This document shows, piece after piece, positions 45,191 through 54,091 of a stretch of 64,000 nucleotides of DNA. The notes under the pieces are model-generated. The model was not told where the DNA came from and made no database searches. It saw nothing but the letters and a program-made list of their open reading frames with translations. Source of the DNA: JAGORM01 sp964406795 (GTDB lineage Bacteria > Patescibacteriota > Microgenomatia > Levybacterales > GWA1-39-11); the NCBI GenBank assembly GCA_964406795.1, contig CAYOTA010000001.1:86904-150903 (forward strand), in the 5' to 3' direction. The position numbers and the translations under genes were made by a program. Numbering within the stretch: the first letter of the stretch is position 1; each line of letters starts with the position of its first letter.

Positions 45191-46933
45191 TTATCCTATC
45201 ATTATAGTAAAAACTATATAAACCACAACAATAATTATTGTACTGTACAAGGCGTAGGCCATTTCCTGGTGGATAAGCCCGGTTTGTAATCTTCTGGCAT
45301 ACATTCCAAGCATCCTTACTTCTGTTACTAAATAATTGATAATGCCATTAATAAAAGGTTCGCCGGATTGGTTTGAAATGTTGCCGAGAGACAAATTGAC
45401 CCGACCTATACCAAAAACTTGCTGGGTTAGTAGAAAGTCTACCCGAGTCAGGCGTTGGCTGGTTTGCAGGGCGTATGCAGCGGTTTTTTGCGGAAGGGTT
45501 ATTAGGAATTCTTCAACCAACACCAATCTATTTGTAATTAAAAATGTACTTTTAATGAAGACTGAATCAATCGTTGAACTAATAGATAAACCATTTTGTA
45601 AAAAGGCAGTTAAATTTTTAGGAACAAAGTTTTCTTTCCAAATCCAGCCGAGAGCAAGACCAATAATACCGACTACCAGTCCCGCGATAAGTGCCATATT
45701 ACCTTCTATTGCTTCAAAGCCAACTACCTCTTCAAGTAAAGCGAAAAAAAGGAAAAATGTTAGGACAAAGAATGCGAGTCCAGCAATTCCGAAATACATG
45801 AACGACTTTCCGGCAAGCGGTTGATCTTTTCCAGTACCAAACCAGAGCTGTTTTGCCGATCTTGCCACATAGATGCCAGTAAATACAGAGGAAAGAAGCG
45901 TCATAGGCAACAAGATAGCTTGGAAAGAAGAGGTAATAGTTACGGCAATGATTGCATCCTTTGTAAAAAATCCAGCGAGTGGCGGGATGCCGCTTAAGGC
46001 AAGGCCTGCAATTACAAAAGCAGAAAATACAAATACGTTTTTTCTGCCGATGCCTTGTAATTTTTGAAATTCCGTCCCTTCCCGTAGGTGCTGGAAAACT
46101 CCTGCAGTTAAAAATAGTGTACTTTTCATTGCGGCATTCGCAATCAAATGTAAAATAGCTGCCCCTGGAACGCCCGAACCGACTGCGACAAGCATTAATC
46201 CAAGCTGGGCAGATGTTGATGCAGCCAGCATCCGTTTCAGGTCATACTGTGTTATCGCAGCTATGCCTGTAATTAGTGCGGTTATACCGCCGATAATTCC
46301 AACTAGAAGCAAAAGCGGGAAGGTAAATAGCGGAAAGATTTTTAAAATCAAGATAACTCCAGCTGCAACCAAAGTTGCAGAGTGTAAAAGTGCCGACACA
46401 GGTGTCGGCCCTGCCATGGCATCTCTGAGCCAGCCGTCAAATGGAACTTGGGCTGCTTTGGCAAATCCGGCAATCAGAATAAAAAGGGCTGCAAGTTGCG
46501 CCAGACCTCCGGTCGTTGTTACTGTTTTTGTTATTTCTGTTGTTTGGGTTAAAGAAAACAAAAGTAAAATTCCCAAAATCAGTCCGGTATCAGCACTTCT
46601 GGTAGTGAGAAAAGCGCGGTTACCGGCTTTTAGCGCAGTGTCCGTCTGATAAAAGCCGATCAGAAAATATGAAGCAACACCGATAATTTCCCAGGCAGTA
46701 ATAAGGAGCAGCCAGTCGCCTGCGAAAATAAAAAGTTGCATGCCTGTGATAAAAAGCAGCATAAAAGCAAAAAAGCGACTTTTCCCGTTTTCTTTTTGCA
46801 TGTACCCGATGCTGTAAAGCAGAATAAAAAAAGCGGCAATAAAAACCATTGCTGATAGCAGCAGGGAAACCGGTGTCACTGAAAACACCAGAGGTAACTT
46901 AGGTATAAACGGCACAAGTATTTCCGTATTCAT
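45191..46933 (-). CDS. nuoL: NADH-quinone oxidoreductase subunit L homologue (short N-terminus)
   Basis: Has SRFFAFMLLFITGMQLFIFA, WEIIGVASYFLIGFYQTD, FAKAAQVPFDGWLRDAMAGP (channel signature) and the long lateral-helix region at the C-terminus. ATG at 46933 overlaps nuoK by four bases and is preferred over the longer frame to 47092, whose extra residues are the nuoK gene in another frame. The protein then lacks the first ~60 residues (about two helices) of standard NuoL. Confidence 0.92.
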   Translation of the reverse strand: MNTEILVPFIPKLPLVFSVTPVSLLLSAMVFIAAFFILLYSIGYMQKENGKSRFFAFMLLFITGMQLFIFAGDWLLLITAWEIIGVASYFLIGFYQTDTALKAGNRAFLTTRSADTGLILGILLLFSLTQTTEITKTVTTTGGLAQLAALFILIAGFAKAAQVPFDGWLRDAMAGPTPVSALLHSATLVAAGVILILKIFPLFTFPLLLLVGIIGGITALITGIAAITQYDLKRMLAASTSAQLGLMLVAVGSGVPGAAILHLIANAAMKSTLFLTAGVFQHLREGTEFQKLQGIGRKNVFVFSAFVIAGLALSGIPPLAGFFTKDAIIAVTITSSFQAILLPMTLLSSVFTGIYVARSAKQLWFGTGKDQPLAGKSFMYFGIAGLAFFVLTFFLFFALLEEVVGFEAIEGNMALIAGLVVGIIGLALGWIWKENFVPKNLTAFLQNGLSISSTIDSVFIKSTFLITNRLVLVEEFLITLPQKTAAYALQTSQRLTRVDFLLTQQVFGIGRVNLSLGNISNQSGEPFINGIINYLVTEVRMLGMYARRLQTGLIHQEMAYALYSTIIIVVVYIVFTIMIG

Positions 46934-47232
46934 CCTTTTAATCCTCCTGCTTCTTCGGATTCCACTGACCCCCGGGAGCGGAATCTGCCGACTGCGATCC
47001 CAAATCCGACAGCCGCTTCTACGGCCATAATCACCATGGCAACTAAGACAAACATCTGGCCTGAAAATTCCTGAGGATACAGAAACCGCCAAAAGGCAAC
47101 CAGATTGACCATGGCTGATCCCAGCATCAGTTCTATGCCCATCATAATCATGACCATATTCGTCTGTGATAAAGCGCCGTAAAGACCGATCGCAAAAAGG
47201 ACAGCACCGATGATAAGGGAAAGTTCAAGCAT
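46930..47232 (-). CDS. nuoK: NADH-quinone oxidoreductase subunit K homologue
   Basis: 100 aa, three helices; NMVMIMMGIELMLGSAMVN carries the conserved Glu of the NuoK proton path. Overlaps nuoL (ATGA) and nuoJ by eight bases. Confidence 0.94.
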   Translation of the reverse strand: MLELSLIIGAVLFAIGLYGALSQTNMVMIMMGIELMLGSAMVNLVAFWRFLYPQEFSGQMFVLVAMVIMAVEAAVGFGIAVGRFRSRGSVESEEAGGLKG

Positions 47233-47740
47233 TGGTATTTTTCCTTTCCGGCACAGCTACTATGATGGAGGCGATCATCGCCACCAGTATCGTTATGCCC
47301 GCTACCTGGAAGATAAGCATTGAACGTTCAAGTATCTGCATGCCTAGTTCATAGGTTTGTTTTTCAGGCGACGGCACAAGTGATGTTGATTGTCCCCAAT
47401 TGGTGAAAAAGATCACAGCTACTATGGTTATAAAAGCGACAATGGCGATACCACCAGCTGTTTTTTTCTGGTGCGTCATATTCATCTGTCCCATACCGCC
47501 CGGATCCATCATAAACATCACCATAAAAACAGCCATAATCGTCATCTCCCCTGCCATCATCATCAGTTGCAAAACACCTAAGAACTGCGCTTCCATTGCC
47601 AAAAAGAGAAAGCCAATGGAGGCCATGGAAGCAAGAAGCGATAATGCAGAACGCACCATTGAGCGGGTACGAAAAACTCTCCAGCCAAACCAGATAGCGG
47701 AAATCCCGAAAAATATGATGCCTAATAGTTGCATGGTCAT
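47225..47740 (-). CDS. nuoJ: NADH-quinone oxidoreductase subunit J homologue
   Basis: Start MTMQLLGIIFFG at 47740, sharing ATGA with the nuoH stop. Five helices; FLFLAMEAQFLGVLQLMMMAGEM matches the NuoJ core (usual YLLLxAxFLAxxQIxVYxGAV), but the conserved VYAGA is replaced by MMAGE. A Met-rich stretch follows (VFMVMFMMDPGGMGQMNM). Confidence 0.9.
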   Translation of the reverse strand: MTMQLLGIIFFGISAIWFGWRVFRTRSMVRSALSLLASMASIGFLFLAMEAQFLGVLQLMMMAGEMTIMAVFMVMFMMDPGGMGQMNMTHQKKTAGGIAIVAFITIVAVIFFTNWGQSTSLVPSPEKQTYELGMQILERSMLIFQVAGITILVAMIASIIVAVPERKNTNA

Positions 47741-48627
47741 AGATAAATAACAATGAGTCCTGTTATAAAAATATTCAAAAGTGCTAAGGGAATACCTAAT
47801 TTCCAGCTCCATTCCAGAAGATGGTCTTGTCTGAGTCTTGGCAGAAAGCGTCTGGCTGTAAGCATACTTGCTGCAACAAGTAATGTCTTAAGAACATTCC
47901 ATAACCAGTCAGGAAGTAGCGGTCCGCTCCATCCGCCCAAAAAGAAAACTACAATAGCCTGAGCAAGCACCAGTATCAAGGTAAGTCTTGCTATGCGGAT
48001 TACGGCCAAACGGATGCCGGTGTATTCTGCAAAAGCTCCCCCTGCCAGTTCAGATCCTGAAACAGGCAAGTCGAAAGGCGGCAGGAAGGAAAGTGCCAGG
48101 GCAAAGATATAAAAAACAAGAAAGCCAAGTGGCATATAAATAATATTCCACAGATTTTCCTGGGAAGAAATTACCTGCGTCATAGAAAGAGACTGTGCCC
48201 GCATACCCACAGCAACGATCGACATTACAATCGGCATGGCATAGGAGAGCAGTTGCCCAATCGCCCGGAAGGCACCGATCATTGCGTAATTGCCATTTGA
48301 TCCCCACCCAGCCATAAAAAGTGCGACCAGCACATAAATTAAGGCGGCATTCACAAAGAGTGCCCCGGTCGCAAGGTCAATCAGCACAGAATCTTTGGCA
48401 AACGGCAGAACAACTGATGCAGCTAGCGGCGCAATAAGAAGCAAGAGTGGAGCAGTCTCAAACAAAACCTTATCCCGCTCACGGGGCGTAAGCGATTCCT
48501 GAGAGAAAAGCGCGAGAGTATTCAAAAACGGAGCACTCAAACGCACCCTTCCGGATGTGCTCCAATGTTGGATTAAGGCAACAATATAAATTCCAGCGAA
48601 AAGTGCCAATAACCACATAATTATCAT
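47737..48627 (-). CDS. nuoH: NADH-quinone oxidoreductase subunit H homologue
   Basis: Start MIIMWLLALFAG at 48627, four-base overlap with the BD gene. Eight helices. PPFDLPVSGSELAGGAFAEYTG corresponds to the quinone-site loop (usual PFDLPEAExELVAGxxxEYSG); here the first acidic residues are changed to VSGS, as in hydrogenase-type membrane subunits. Resembles HyfC/EchB-like subunits as much as true NuoH. Confidence 0.9.
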   Translation of the reverse strand: MIIMWLLALFAGIYIVALIQHWSTSGRVRLSAPFLNTLALFSQESLTPRERDKVLFETAPLLLLIAPLAASVVLPFAKDSVLIDLATGALFVNAALIYVLVALFMAGWGSNGNYAMIGAFRAIGQLLSYAMPIVMSIVAVGMRAQSLSMTQVISSQENLWNIIYMPLGFLVFYIFALALSFLPPFDLPVSGSELAGGAFAEYTGIRLAVIRIARLTLILVLAQAIVVFFLGGWSGPLLPDWLWNVLKTLLVAASMLTARRFLPRLRQDHLLEWSWKLGIPLALLNIFITGLIVIYL

Positions 48628-50021
48628 AACGCCACCTCCCATGGAGAAATATCGAGCGAGGCGATAGCAATAAGTGCATCTCCAACCTCTGAATTTTGAA
48701 CAAGTTGTGGAATAAGCTCAATTTTTTTGGCCGATGGGGAGGAGAATGACACAGCGGATATTTTTCCGCTTTCCAGTATTATTGAAAGCTCTGCTTTCCC
48801 TCTTGGTGTTTTTAAGGATGTCTTACCACTACCTGAGAAATTGTCCGGTACATTCTCCGGCTGACCAATCCTTTTTTGTACTTCTTGCTTTCTCTCACTT
48901 AAAAGAGAAAGGCTTTGATCTACTTCTGAGAATATGGTTAAGAGTCTTATCCAGGCATCTGTTTCCTCAATAATGCCAATGCTGGAGAGCCGTTTTTTTA
49001 AAAGCCAATTGTTTGTTACCCTGGCAGCAAGCCGCCCTACATCATTTTGTATCATTTCAAAATCATCAGCGGTTTGGGCATTTTGTAAATTTTTTAAATG
49101 CCTCTCTGCACCATCTCTCAGGTTGGAAAAGTGAAGCAGTGTTGCAAACGAGGCAAGCCAGTTGAGATGGCTTATAACCCGCTCTTGTTCTAAAAGGAAC
49201 ATTCTTTCACTTTTCGTTTTTTCATCTATAGTTTTTTTCATAGCATTTTCAATCGCCTGCTCAGCTAAAATCCGATACGACTGAGGCGCGAGTGGATCGA
49301 TCATTGAAAAAATATGCAGAAAGTTACTAACACTTCCAATCCATTTGCTATCTAAATTCCGTTTGACAGACTCAGTTGCAATTTGCGTATCAGCCACACT
49401 GTCTCCGTCTAATAGAAAGATAACTTCAAGCCCTCCGGGTAATCCAGCAAAAAGCGGGCCAAAATGCACTTCTCCCCATTCCATCGGCAGACCGTCAGGG
49501 CTTTTGGGTAAATTCTCCGTCATCATGACCATGGACATAAAACCCATATCGTTTGAACCGTGATCCATGCCTTCCATACCCTGCATATTATGTTCCTGGT
49601 GGGATGACTGTTTTGTCTTTTCAGCATGAATCCCATTTTTCTCAAACGCTTTATTACTGAAAAGCTCTTGTAACTTCTTCACTGATTGTTTAATACTTTG
49701 CTGACTGAAATCAGCTGTCATATCAGGCTTAGGAAGCGGATTAAACGCTGCTGTTCCAATTGCCAGTATTGCCTTGGGAGCAGGCATCTGGTTATACAAA
49801 GTCCTGGCATGTTGCCGCATGCTCTGTGGTATTTCTCCGATAAGGAGTAAGACATTAGCATGGCGGGGAGTATCGGTTAGGATAAGTCCACTGTTTTCTA
49901 AGTCAAGTTGATACGTTCTGGCAATTTCCATTCCCGGCACAACAATCGCAGTTAAGTCATTACTAACTGCATTGCTTAAAAAGCTATTTAATACCGGTAT
50001 CGTGCTTTGTGCTGTTATCAT
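48624..50021 (-). CDS. Cysteine-free NuoB-NuoD-like fusion protein
   Basis: The N-terminal ~110 residues align with the NuoB/hydrogenase small-subunit fold: LTDTPRHANVLLLIGEIPQS, YNQMPAPKAILAIGTAAFNP. The four Cys ligands of cluster N2 are absent; GACA-type is GTAA. A His/Met-rich linker (HNMQGMEGMDHGSNDMG) leads to a NuoD/hydrogenase large-subunit-like part: VHFGPLFAGLPGGLEVIFLL, ERVISHLNWLASFATLLHF, KTPRGKAELSIIL. No Cys occurs anywhere in the protein, so no Fe-S or Ni-Fe centre is possible. Start at 50021 shares ATGA with nuoA. It may act as a structural cap or regulator of the membrane arm. Confidence 0.8.
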   Translation of the reverse strand: MITAQSTIPVLNSFLSNAVSNDLTAIVVPGMEIARTYQLDLENSGLILTDTPRHANVLLLIGEIPQSMRQHARTLYNQMPAPKAILAIGTAAFNPLPKPDMTADFSQQSIKQSVKKLQELFSNKAFEKNGIHAEKTKQSSHQEHNMQGMEGMDHGSNDMGFMSMVMMTENLPKSPDGLPMEWGEVHFGPLFAGLPGGLEVIFLLDGDSVADTQIATESVKRNLDSKWIGSVSNFLHIFSMIDPLAPQSYRILAEQAIENAMKKTIDEKTKSERMFLLEQERVISHLNWLASFATLLHFSNLRDGAERHLKNLQNAQTADDFEMIQNDVGRLAARVTNNWLLKKRLSSIGIIEETDAWIRLLTIFSEVDQSLSLLSERKQEVQKRIGQPENVPDNFSGSGKTSLKTPRGKAELSIILESGKISAVSFSSPSAKKIELIPQLVQNSEVGDALIAIASLDISPWEVAL

Positions 50022-50380
50022 AATCTCGTAATTGCCCCTTGACTCCATCCGTAGAGAAGCCCTAAGAAAAGTATTGCCAAAAATACGCCCATATCCAAAA
50101 GTGCGACTAAACCAACTTCTTTATAAACCACCGACCAGGGGTACATAAATGCCATTTCCATATCAAAAGCCATAAAAAGAAGCGCGATGCCATAGTAATG
50201 GAAGTGATACCGCAGCCAGGCAGGGGTTTCTTGGACTTTCCCGCTTTCTGCAGGCAGGTCTTTCTTATCCTCAACCCTCGCTTTGCCAATTTTTCTACGC
50301 AGCAAGTAAAGCGTCATAATAAACCCTGCTGTAGAAAGCAGGATACCTGTGAGTAATGTATATTGCAGTAACGGCTCCAT
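50018..50380 (-). CDS. nuoA: NADH-quinone oxidoreductase subunit A homologue
   Basis: 120 aa, three helices; RYHFHYYGIALLFMAFDMEMAFMYPW matches NuoA (FDxExxxLxPW), including the acidic residues of the second helix. First nuo gene; its ATG overlaps the stop of the metal-binding mini-gene (TAATG). Confidence 0.93.
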   Translation of the reverse strand: MEPLLQYTLLTGILLSTAGFIMTLYLLRRKIGKARVEDKKDLPAESGKVQETPAWLRYHFHYYGIALLFMAFDMEMAFMYPWSVVYKEVGLVALLDMGVFLAILFLGLLYGWSQGAITRL

Positions 50381-50499
50381 TATTTATTTTCTTCTTTCTT
50401 TTTGGCAGGCACTAAACGCATTTTGCATTTTGGGCAAATCCCCGGTTTGTCAGATGTCACTTCAGGGTGCATCGGACAGGTATATGTTTGCTTTTCCAT
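50380..50499 (-). CDS. Heavy-metal-binding mini-protein (39 aa)
   Basis: Sequence start MEKQTYTCPMHPEVTSDKPG, then ICPKCKM. This is the CPMHP ... PGxCPxCxM heavy-metal-binding motif usually found at the N-terminus of copper ATPases or CusB. AAAGGAGG lies ~9 nt before ATG. Likely chelates Cu or another soft metal. Confidence 0.85.
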   Translation of the reverse strand: MEKQTYTCPMHPEVTSDKPGICPKCKMRLVPAKKKEENK

Positions 50500-50520
50500 A
50501 TTTATTTATCGCCTCCTTTC

Positions 50521-50721
50521 TTACTGTGCATATTCTTCAGGATCACTATCAAACTGCTCAACACAACCATTGCAGCAAAGATAAATTTTCTTTCCTTTAT
50601 ATTCGCTCACCCAGCCGTTTTCTTCAGACTCTTCCTTATTAATAGGAATGCCTTTCATCACAGGACACGTTAATAGTTCTTCATCAGATAGGTGGTATTT
50701 TTGATTCTGTATGTGTGTCAT
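50521..50721 (-). CDS. YHS-like metal-binding protein
   Basis: ATG at 50721 is preferred to the TTG at 50736. It has LLTCPVMKGIPI and KKIYLCCNGCVEQFDSDPEEY, a YHS/TRASH-type domain with paired cysteines. Sits between ubiB and the metal-binding mini-gene on the same strand. A similar YHS gene lies at 57798-57998. Confidence 0.82.
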   Translation of the reverse strand: MTHIQNQKYHLSDEELLTCPVMKGIPINKEESEENGWVSEYKGKKIYLCCNGCVEQFDSDPEEYAQ

Positions 50722-50740
50722 AAGATTAAGATTCAAATCG

Positions 50741-52429
50741 TCAAAATATTTTTTTAATCAGCGTCCATCCGCCAATAATTCCTAAAACCACTAATGCAAC
50801 CGTTGAAAGATTTAGGTGTAAATTTAATAAACCATTGGCTACAAGATAGGAAACGATCCCTATGGCAAAAAGAGACGCAACGAGTGTAGTTGTCATCCGC
50901 TTTGTGCCTTCCTCTGATAATCTTTTTCCAAACGCTTCAAATTCTTCCTGATTAATTTTCACTTCGAATTGTCCGTTTTGTACTTTTTTCAGTGTCTGCA
51001 TGATCATTTCCGGTCCTTCTTCAAGATAGGAGTAGTAATCAAGCGCCATATCCTGTAATTTTTGTTTGAGATTTTTGGGATTGATTTCTTTTTTAAGAAT
51101 TTGCATGGCGTAGGGTTTCATCTGCTTGGCAAAATCAAATTCAGGATCAAGACTCATCCCCATCGCTTCAGTTGTCAAAAGCGATTTCCCAAGATAGGCA
51201 AAACTTGAAGGGAAATAGACTCTGTTTCTTCTGCCGCTGTCCATAATCCGCATAAAGGTTCGGGCCAGACTAATGTCTTTTAATTTCGCGCCAAACCATT
51301 CATGCAAAATATCGTCAACATCATGCTCAAATGACATTTTGTTCGCGTTTGGCCCTACTTCCACCAAATGCCAGAGATGTTTAATAGCGCCTTCCGAATC
51401 CTCATTTAAAAAGCTGATGAAAAATGCCGCTAGTTCTCTTCTATCGGTAACGGATAATCTGCCCACCATGCCATAATCTATAAAGGCAAAGACATTTTCG
51501 GAAAGGGCAAAATAATTGCCCGGATGCGGATCGGCGTGGAAGAACCCCTCAATAAAGACTTGGCGTAAAAGCGCGTTCACGCCGTTTTGGGCAAGTACTT
51601 GTTTATCAATATGCGCTTTTTGTAATGCTTTTTCATCATCCAGTTTTACTCCACTTATGAGTTCCATTGTCATAACGCTTCTGGAAGAATATTCGGAAAA
51701 GACTTTTGCAACTTTCACTGAGGGTTCACCCGCAAACATTGTGCCGAAGCGTTTGGCATGCACTGCCTCAATCGTAAAATCCAGCTCACGGCCGATGGTT
51801 TGGGCAAATTCTTCAACTAACTGCTTAGGACGAAAGATGCGCCACTCAGGAACCTGTTGTTCAATGCGATTGGCAAGAAAACGTAAGATGTCGATGTCTT
51901 CTCCTACCATTTTTCTGATACCCGGGCGTTGGACTTTGACTGCTACTTTTGTCCCATCAAAAAGGACAGCTTTATGTACTTGCGCAAGTGAGGCGGCAGC
52001 TAACGGCTCGCGGTCAAATTCTTTAAAGAGCTTTTCAATTGGTTTTCCTAATTCATTTTCAACAAGAATTTTTACCTGTTGGTAAGGAAACGACGGTACT
52101 TGGTTGGTTAGCTTACTCAATTCTGTTGTGAGATTTGAAGGTATGATGTCTGGTCTAAGAGATAGCACTTGTCCGAATTTGACAAAGGTCGGGCCGAGCT
52201 TTATGAGCATTTTTCTAAGGCGCGTAGGGAATTCTTCTTCAGGTATGCTGTCTGACCACATACCAACACAGGCTTTTAGATAACAACGGATTTTACACTC
52301 AAGAGGCACTGCCCAAGAAAGCTTGGCTTTTTGAAAGATGACTCCAAAGCCTTCCTCAAAGACGGCTCCGGTTATAACCCCAAACCGCTTCAGGTCTGCA
52401 ATTGTGTTTCTTGTAAATAAAAGTTTCAT
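50741..52429 (-). CDS. ubiB: ABC1/UbiB-family atypical kinase
   Basis: 562 aa. KxGQ motif FVKFGQVLSLRPDIIP, Ala-rich loop EPLAAASLAQVHKA, VAVKVQRPG (Lys), HADPHPGNYF and FIDYGMVGRL (metal site), with two C-terminal membrane helices. Family members support ubiquinone or other prenyl-lipid metabolism. No quinone biosynthesis genes are visible. Start has TACAAT six bases upstream, suggesting a leaderless mRNA; it heads the ubiB-YHS-metal-nuo run. Confidence 0.88.
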   Translation of the reverse strand: MKLLFTRNTIADLKRFGVITGAVFEEGFGVIFQKAKLSWAVPLECKIRCYLKACVGMWSDSIPEEEFPTRLRKMLIKLGPTFVKFGQVLSLRPDIIPSNLTTELSKLTNQVPSFPYQQVKILVENELGKPIEKLFKEFDREPLAAASLAQVHKAVLFDGTKVAVKVQRPGIRKMVGEDIDILRFLANRIEQQVPEWRIFRPKQLVEEFAQTIGRELDFTIEAVHAKRFGTMFAGEPSVKVAKVFSEYSSRSVMTMELISGVKLDDEKALQKAHIDKQVLAQNGVNALLRQVFIEGFFHADPHPGNYFALSENVFAFIDYGMVGRLSVTDRRELAAFFISFLNEDSEGAIKHLWHLVEVGPNANKMSFEHDVDDILHEWFGAKLKDISLARTFMRIMDSGRRNRVYFPSSFAYLGKSLLTTEAMGMSLDPEFDFAKQMKPYAMQILKKEINPKNLKQKLQDMALDYYSYLEEGPEMIMQTLKKVQNGQFEVKINQEEFEAFGKRLSEEGTKRMTTTLVASLFAIGIVSYLVANGLLNLHLNLSTVALVVLGIIGGWTLIKKIF

Positions 52430-52435
52430 AAGAGT

Positions 52436-52514
52436 ATTGTATCAAGTTTGTATCGTGTTTTTACGCAAACACGGTTATCTTATTTCTATGTTTTTCAGAA
52501 CGATAACCGTGTTT
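52436..52514 (-). promoter_or_regulatory. ubiB promoter region with competing inverted repeats
   Basis: CGTGTTT (52454-52460), AAACACGGTTATC (52467-52479) and GATAACCGTGTTT (52502-52514). The last two form a perfect 13-bp inverted repeat; the first two form a 7-bp alternative. TACAAT (52441-52436) ends six bases before the ubiB ATG. It may be an operator, an attenuator, or the terminator of the upstream gene. Confidence 0.5.
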
Positions 52515-52519
52515 CTGTT

Positions 52520-52723
52520 TTAATGTGCATGTGCGGTTGTGCCTTTTTCCTTTGGCCCGCAGCATTTATTGACCTGATCAACACCCCATGGCAAAAAGAA
52601 TGCTACTGCCAACGGGATAAGAAGAAATGCGCTCCAGAATGGAAAGTGCCAAGATAAAGCGAATATATCATACACAACCATTGCTGCTATAAAGAAAAAT
52701 GCAAAGCTTGCGAGTGTTCTCAT
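52520..52723 (-). CDS. Small membrane protein
   Basis: Start at 52723, fixed by GAAAGGAGGT. 67 aa with two membrane helices (RTLASFAFFFIAAMVVYDIF; LLIPLAVAFFLPWG) and a C-terminal CCGPKEKGTTAHAH that could bind metal. No family recognised with certainty. Promoter carries Crp/Fnr-type site 2. Confidence 0.7.
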   Translation of the reverse strand: MRTLASFAFFFIAAMVVYDIFALSWHFPFWSAFLLIPLAVAFFLPWGVDQVNKCCGPKEKGTTAHAH

Positions 52724-52756
52724 AATGTCCACCTCCTTTCTCATATATCTAACGCA

Positions 52757-52800
52757 ATCATAAAACAAGTACAACGGCTTTTCCGTGACATTTGTCACGG
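52757..52800 (-). promoter_or_regulatory. Crp/Fnr-type site 2 and promoter
   Basis: CCGTGACATTTGTCACGG at 52783-52800, then 20 bp to TATGAT (52762-52757) on the minus strand. Confidence 0.78.
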
Positions 52801-52829
52801 AGCAGTGAAAGGAGAAAATTGAAGAATTA

Positions 52830-53717
52830 TCAAGAAACTGATCGGTTTTTCAGCGAGTCAAAAACAAGAAACAGTGTTGCAAGAAGAATTGAACCAATCC
52901 CAAACAGTTCATTTCCGCGCAATGGCTCTTTAAATACAAAACCGGCAATGACAAGACCAAAGACTGGAATAAGAAAGAGAAATAACGATAGCCTTCCGAC
53001 ATTGTGGCGCTGAATCAATAGGTACCATGTTGCAGTGATAAAAGCTGTTCCGATAACTCCCAAAAATAACAAAATGCCAACTGATGTGATATTCCAGATG
53101 AGTGGTTTCCCCTGCTCAGTAAACCATGACAATAGCATAAGGGGAAGGCTGCCCGCAATAAGTTGCCAAGCACTAATTCGGACAATCCCTTTTGTCAGAT
53201 GCATTTGTTTTACAAGTATGTTGCTTGTGGCTGCACCAATTGATGCTCCGAGTGCTAATACAAGCCCTGTTATGCCATAGGCGTTTTCTCCAAATAAATC
53301 AGGATAAGAAATAAGCAGTATGCCAAATATACCAAAAATGAGAGCGATCAGAGACTTGCGGGAAAGTTTTTCATGAAGTACAACTGCTGCAAGAAGCACC
53401 GTAAAAAGTGGTGACATATTGCCAAGAATTGACGCAATGCCTGCACCTGTTCTCCCAGGACTTAAAAACATGCCAAAGAATGTTATGGTTGTTGTAACTC
53501 CAATCCAGCATATCCATTTCCATTCCTGTTTCGTCGGCAGTATCGGTTGCTTCAAATACAAGATAACCAGAAGAAGGGATACTCCGCCAAGAAGCGCACG
53601 CAAGCCGCCGAAAAGTAAGGGAGGAAGATACAAAAGCCCTAATTTTATAGCGGTAAAACAGATCGCATAGATAAGGGTAAGAAGCGCCATAAAGCAGAGA
53701 AGATACATTCGTTTCAT
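52830..53717 (-). CDS. EamA/DMT-family transporter
   Basis: 295 aa, ten membrane helices in two EamA repeats (AICFTAIKLGLLYLPPLLFG; ASIGAATSNILVKQMHLTKG). Drug/metabolite superfamily exporter with substrate unknown. It is the one gene of this cluster without obvious metal or redox ties. Confidence 0.88.
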   Translation of the reverse strand: MKRMYLLCFMALLTLIYAICFTAIKLGLLYLPPLLFGGLRALLGGVSLLLVILYLKQPILPTKQEWKWICWIGVTTTITFFGMFLSPGRTGAGIASILGNMSPLFTVLLAAVVLHEKLSRKSLIALIFGIFGILLISYPDLFGENAYGITGLVLALGASIGAATSNILVKQMHLTKGIVRISAWQLIAGSLPLMLLSWFTEQGKPLIWNITSVGILLFLGVIGTAFITATWYLLIQRHNVGRLSLFLFLIPVFGLVIAGFVFKEPLRGNELFGIGSILLATLFLVFDSLKNRSVS

Positions 53718-53788
53718 AGGTTATACTGAGTATACAAAAACATACGACTATTCATCAGTATTACTTTTTGAATCGCCGTATGTTTGAG

Positions 53789-54001
53789 TTAGTGTTGATG
53801 AGCTGTTTGCGGTTTTTTCTCATCAGTACTGCCGTGTCCCTCGCCATGATTCATAAACAGGTGCATGACTCCGCAAAGTGCTAGTGGCAGAATCAAAAAC
53901 GCGTACGATGCTGGCAGGTTAAATATCGCTGAAGCACCCAGGTATAACGCTGCTGCTCCTAAACCGTAGATAACAATTTTTTTGATATTCATATTGTTCA
54001 C
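53789..54001 (-). CDS. DUF2933-like small membrane protein
   Basis: 70 aa, two helices and a His-rich tail (LFMNHGEGHGSTDEKK, TAHQH). AGGAGGTG ribosome site. Second gene of this type at 57266-57454. Such proteins accompany copper-resistance genes; metal handling is inferred. Controlled by Crp/Fnr-type site 3. Confidence 0.7.
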   Translation of the reverse strand: MNNMNIKKIVIYGLGAAALYLGASAIFNLPASYAFLILPLALCGVMHLFMNHGEGHGSTDEKKPQTAHQH

Positions 54002-54023
54002 CTCCTCTCCTTGTTCTGCATTC

Positions 54024-54067
54024 AGAATACCTCAATGAAAAAACAAATGCCGTGATATTTATCACGA
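54024..54067 (-). promoter_or_regulatory. Crp/Fnr-type site 3 and promoter
   Basis: CCGTGATATTTATCACGA at 54050-54067, 20 bp, TATTCT (54029-54024) on the minus strand. Confidence 0.75.
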
Positions 54068-54091
54068 GGTATAAAAACCAGGGCAGCGTTT

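Noticed and set aside
42334..50380. Group 4 [NiFe] hydrogenase
   Set aside because: Membrane subunits resemble both families, but the large-subunit-like part has no CxxC pairs and the whole protein is cysteine-free, so no Ni-Fe site can form.
51516..52085. Long open frame opposite ubiB (also others opposite nuoL, SNF2 and lon)
   Set aside because: These are antisense shadows of well-conserved genes with no ribosome site, no recognisable domain and low-complexity composition.
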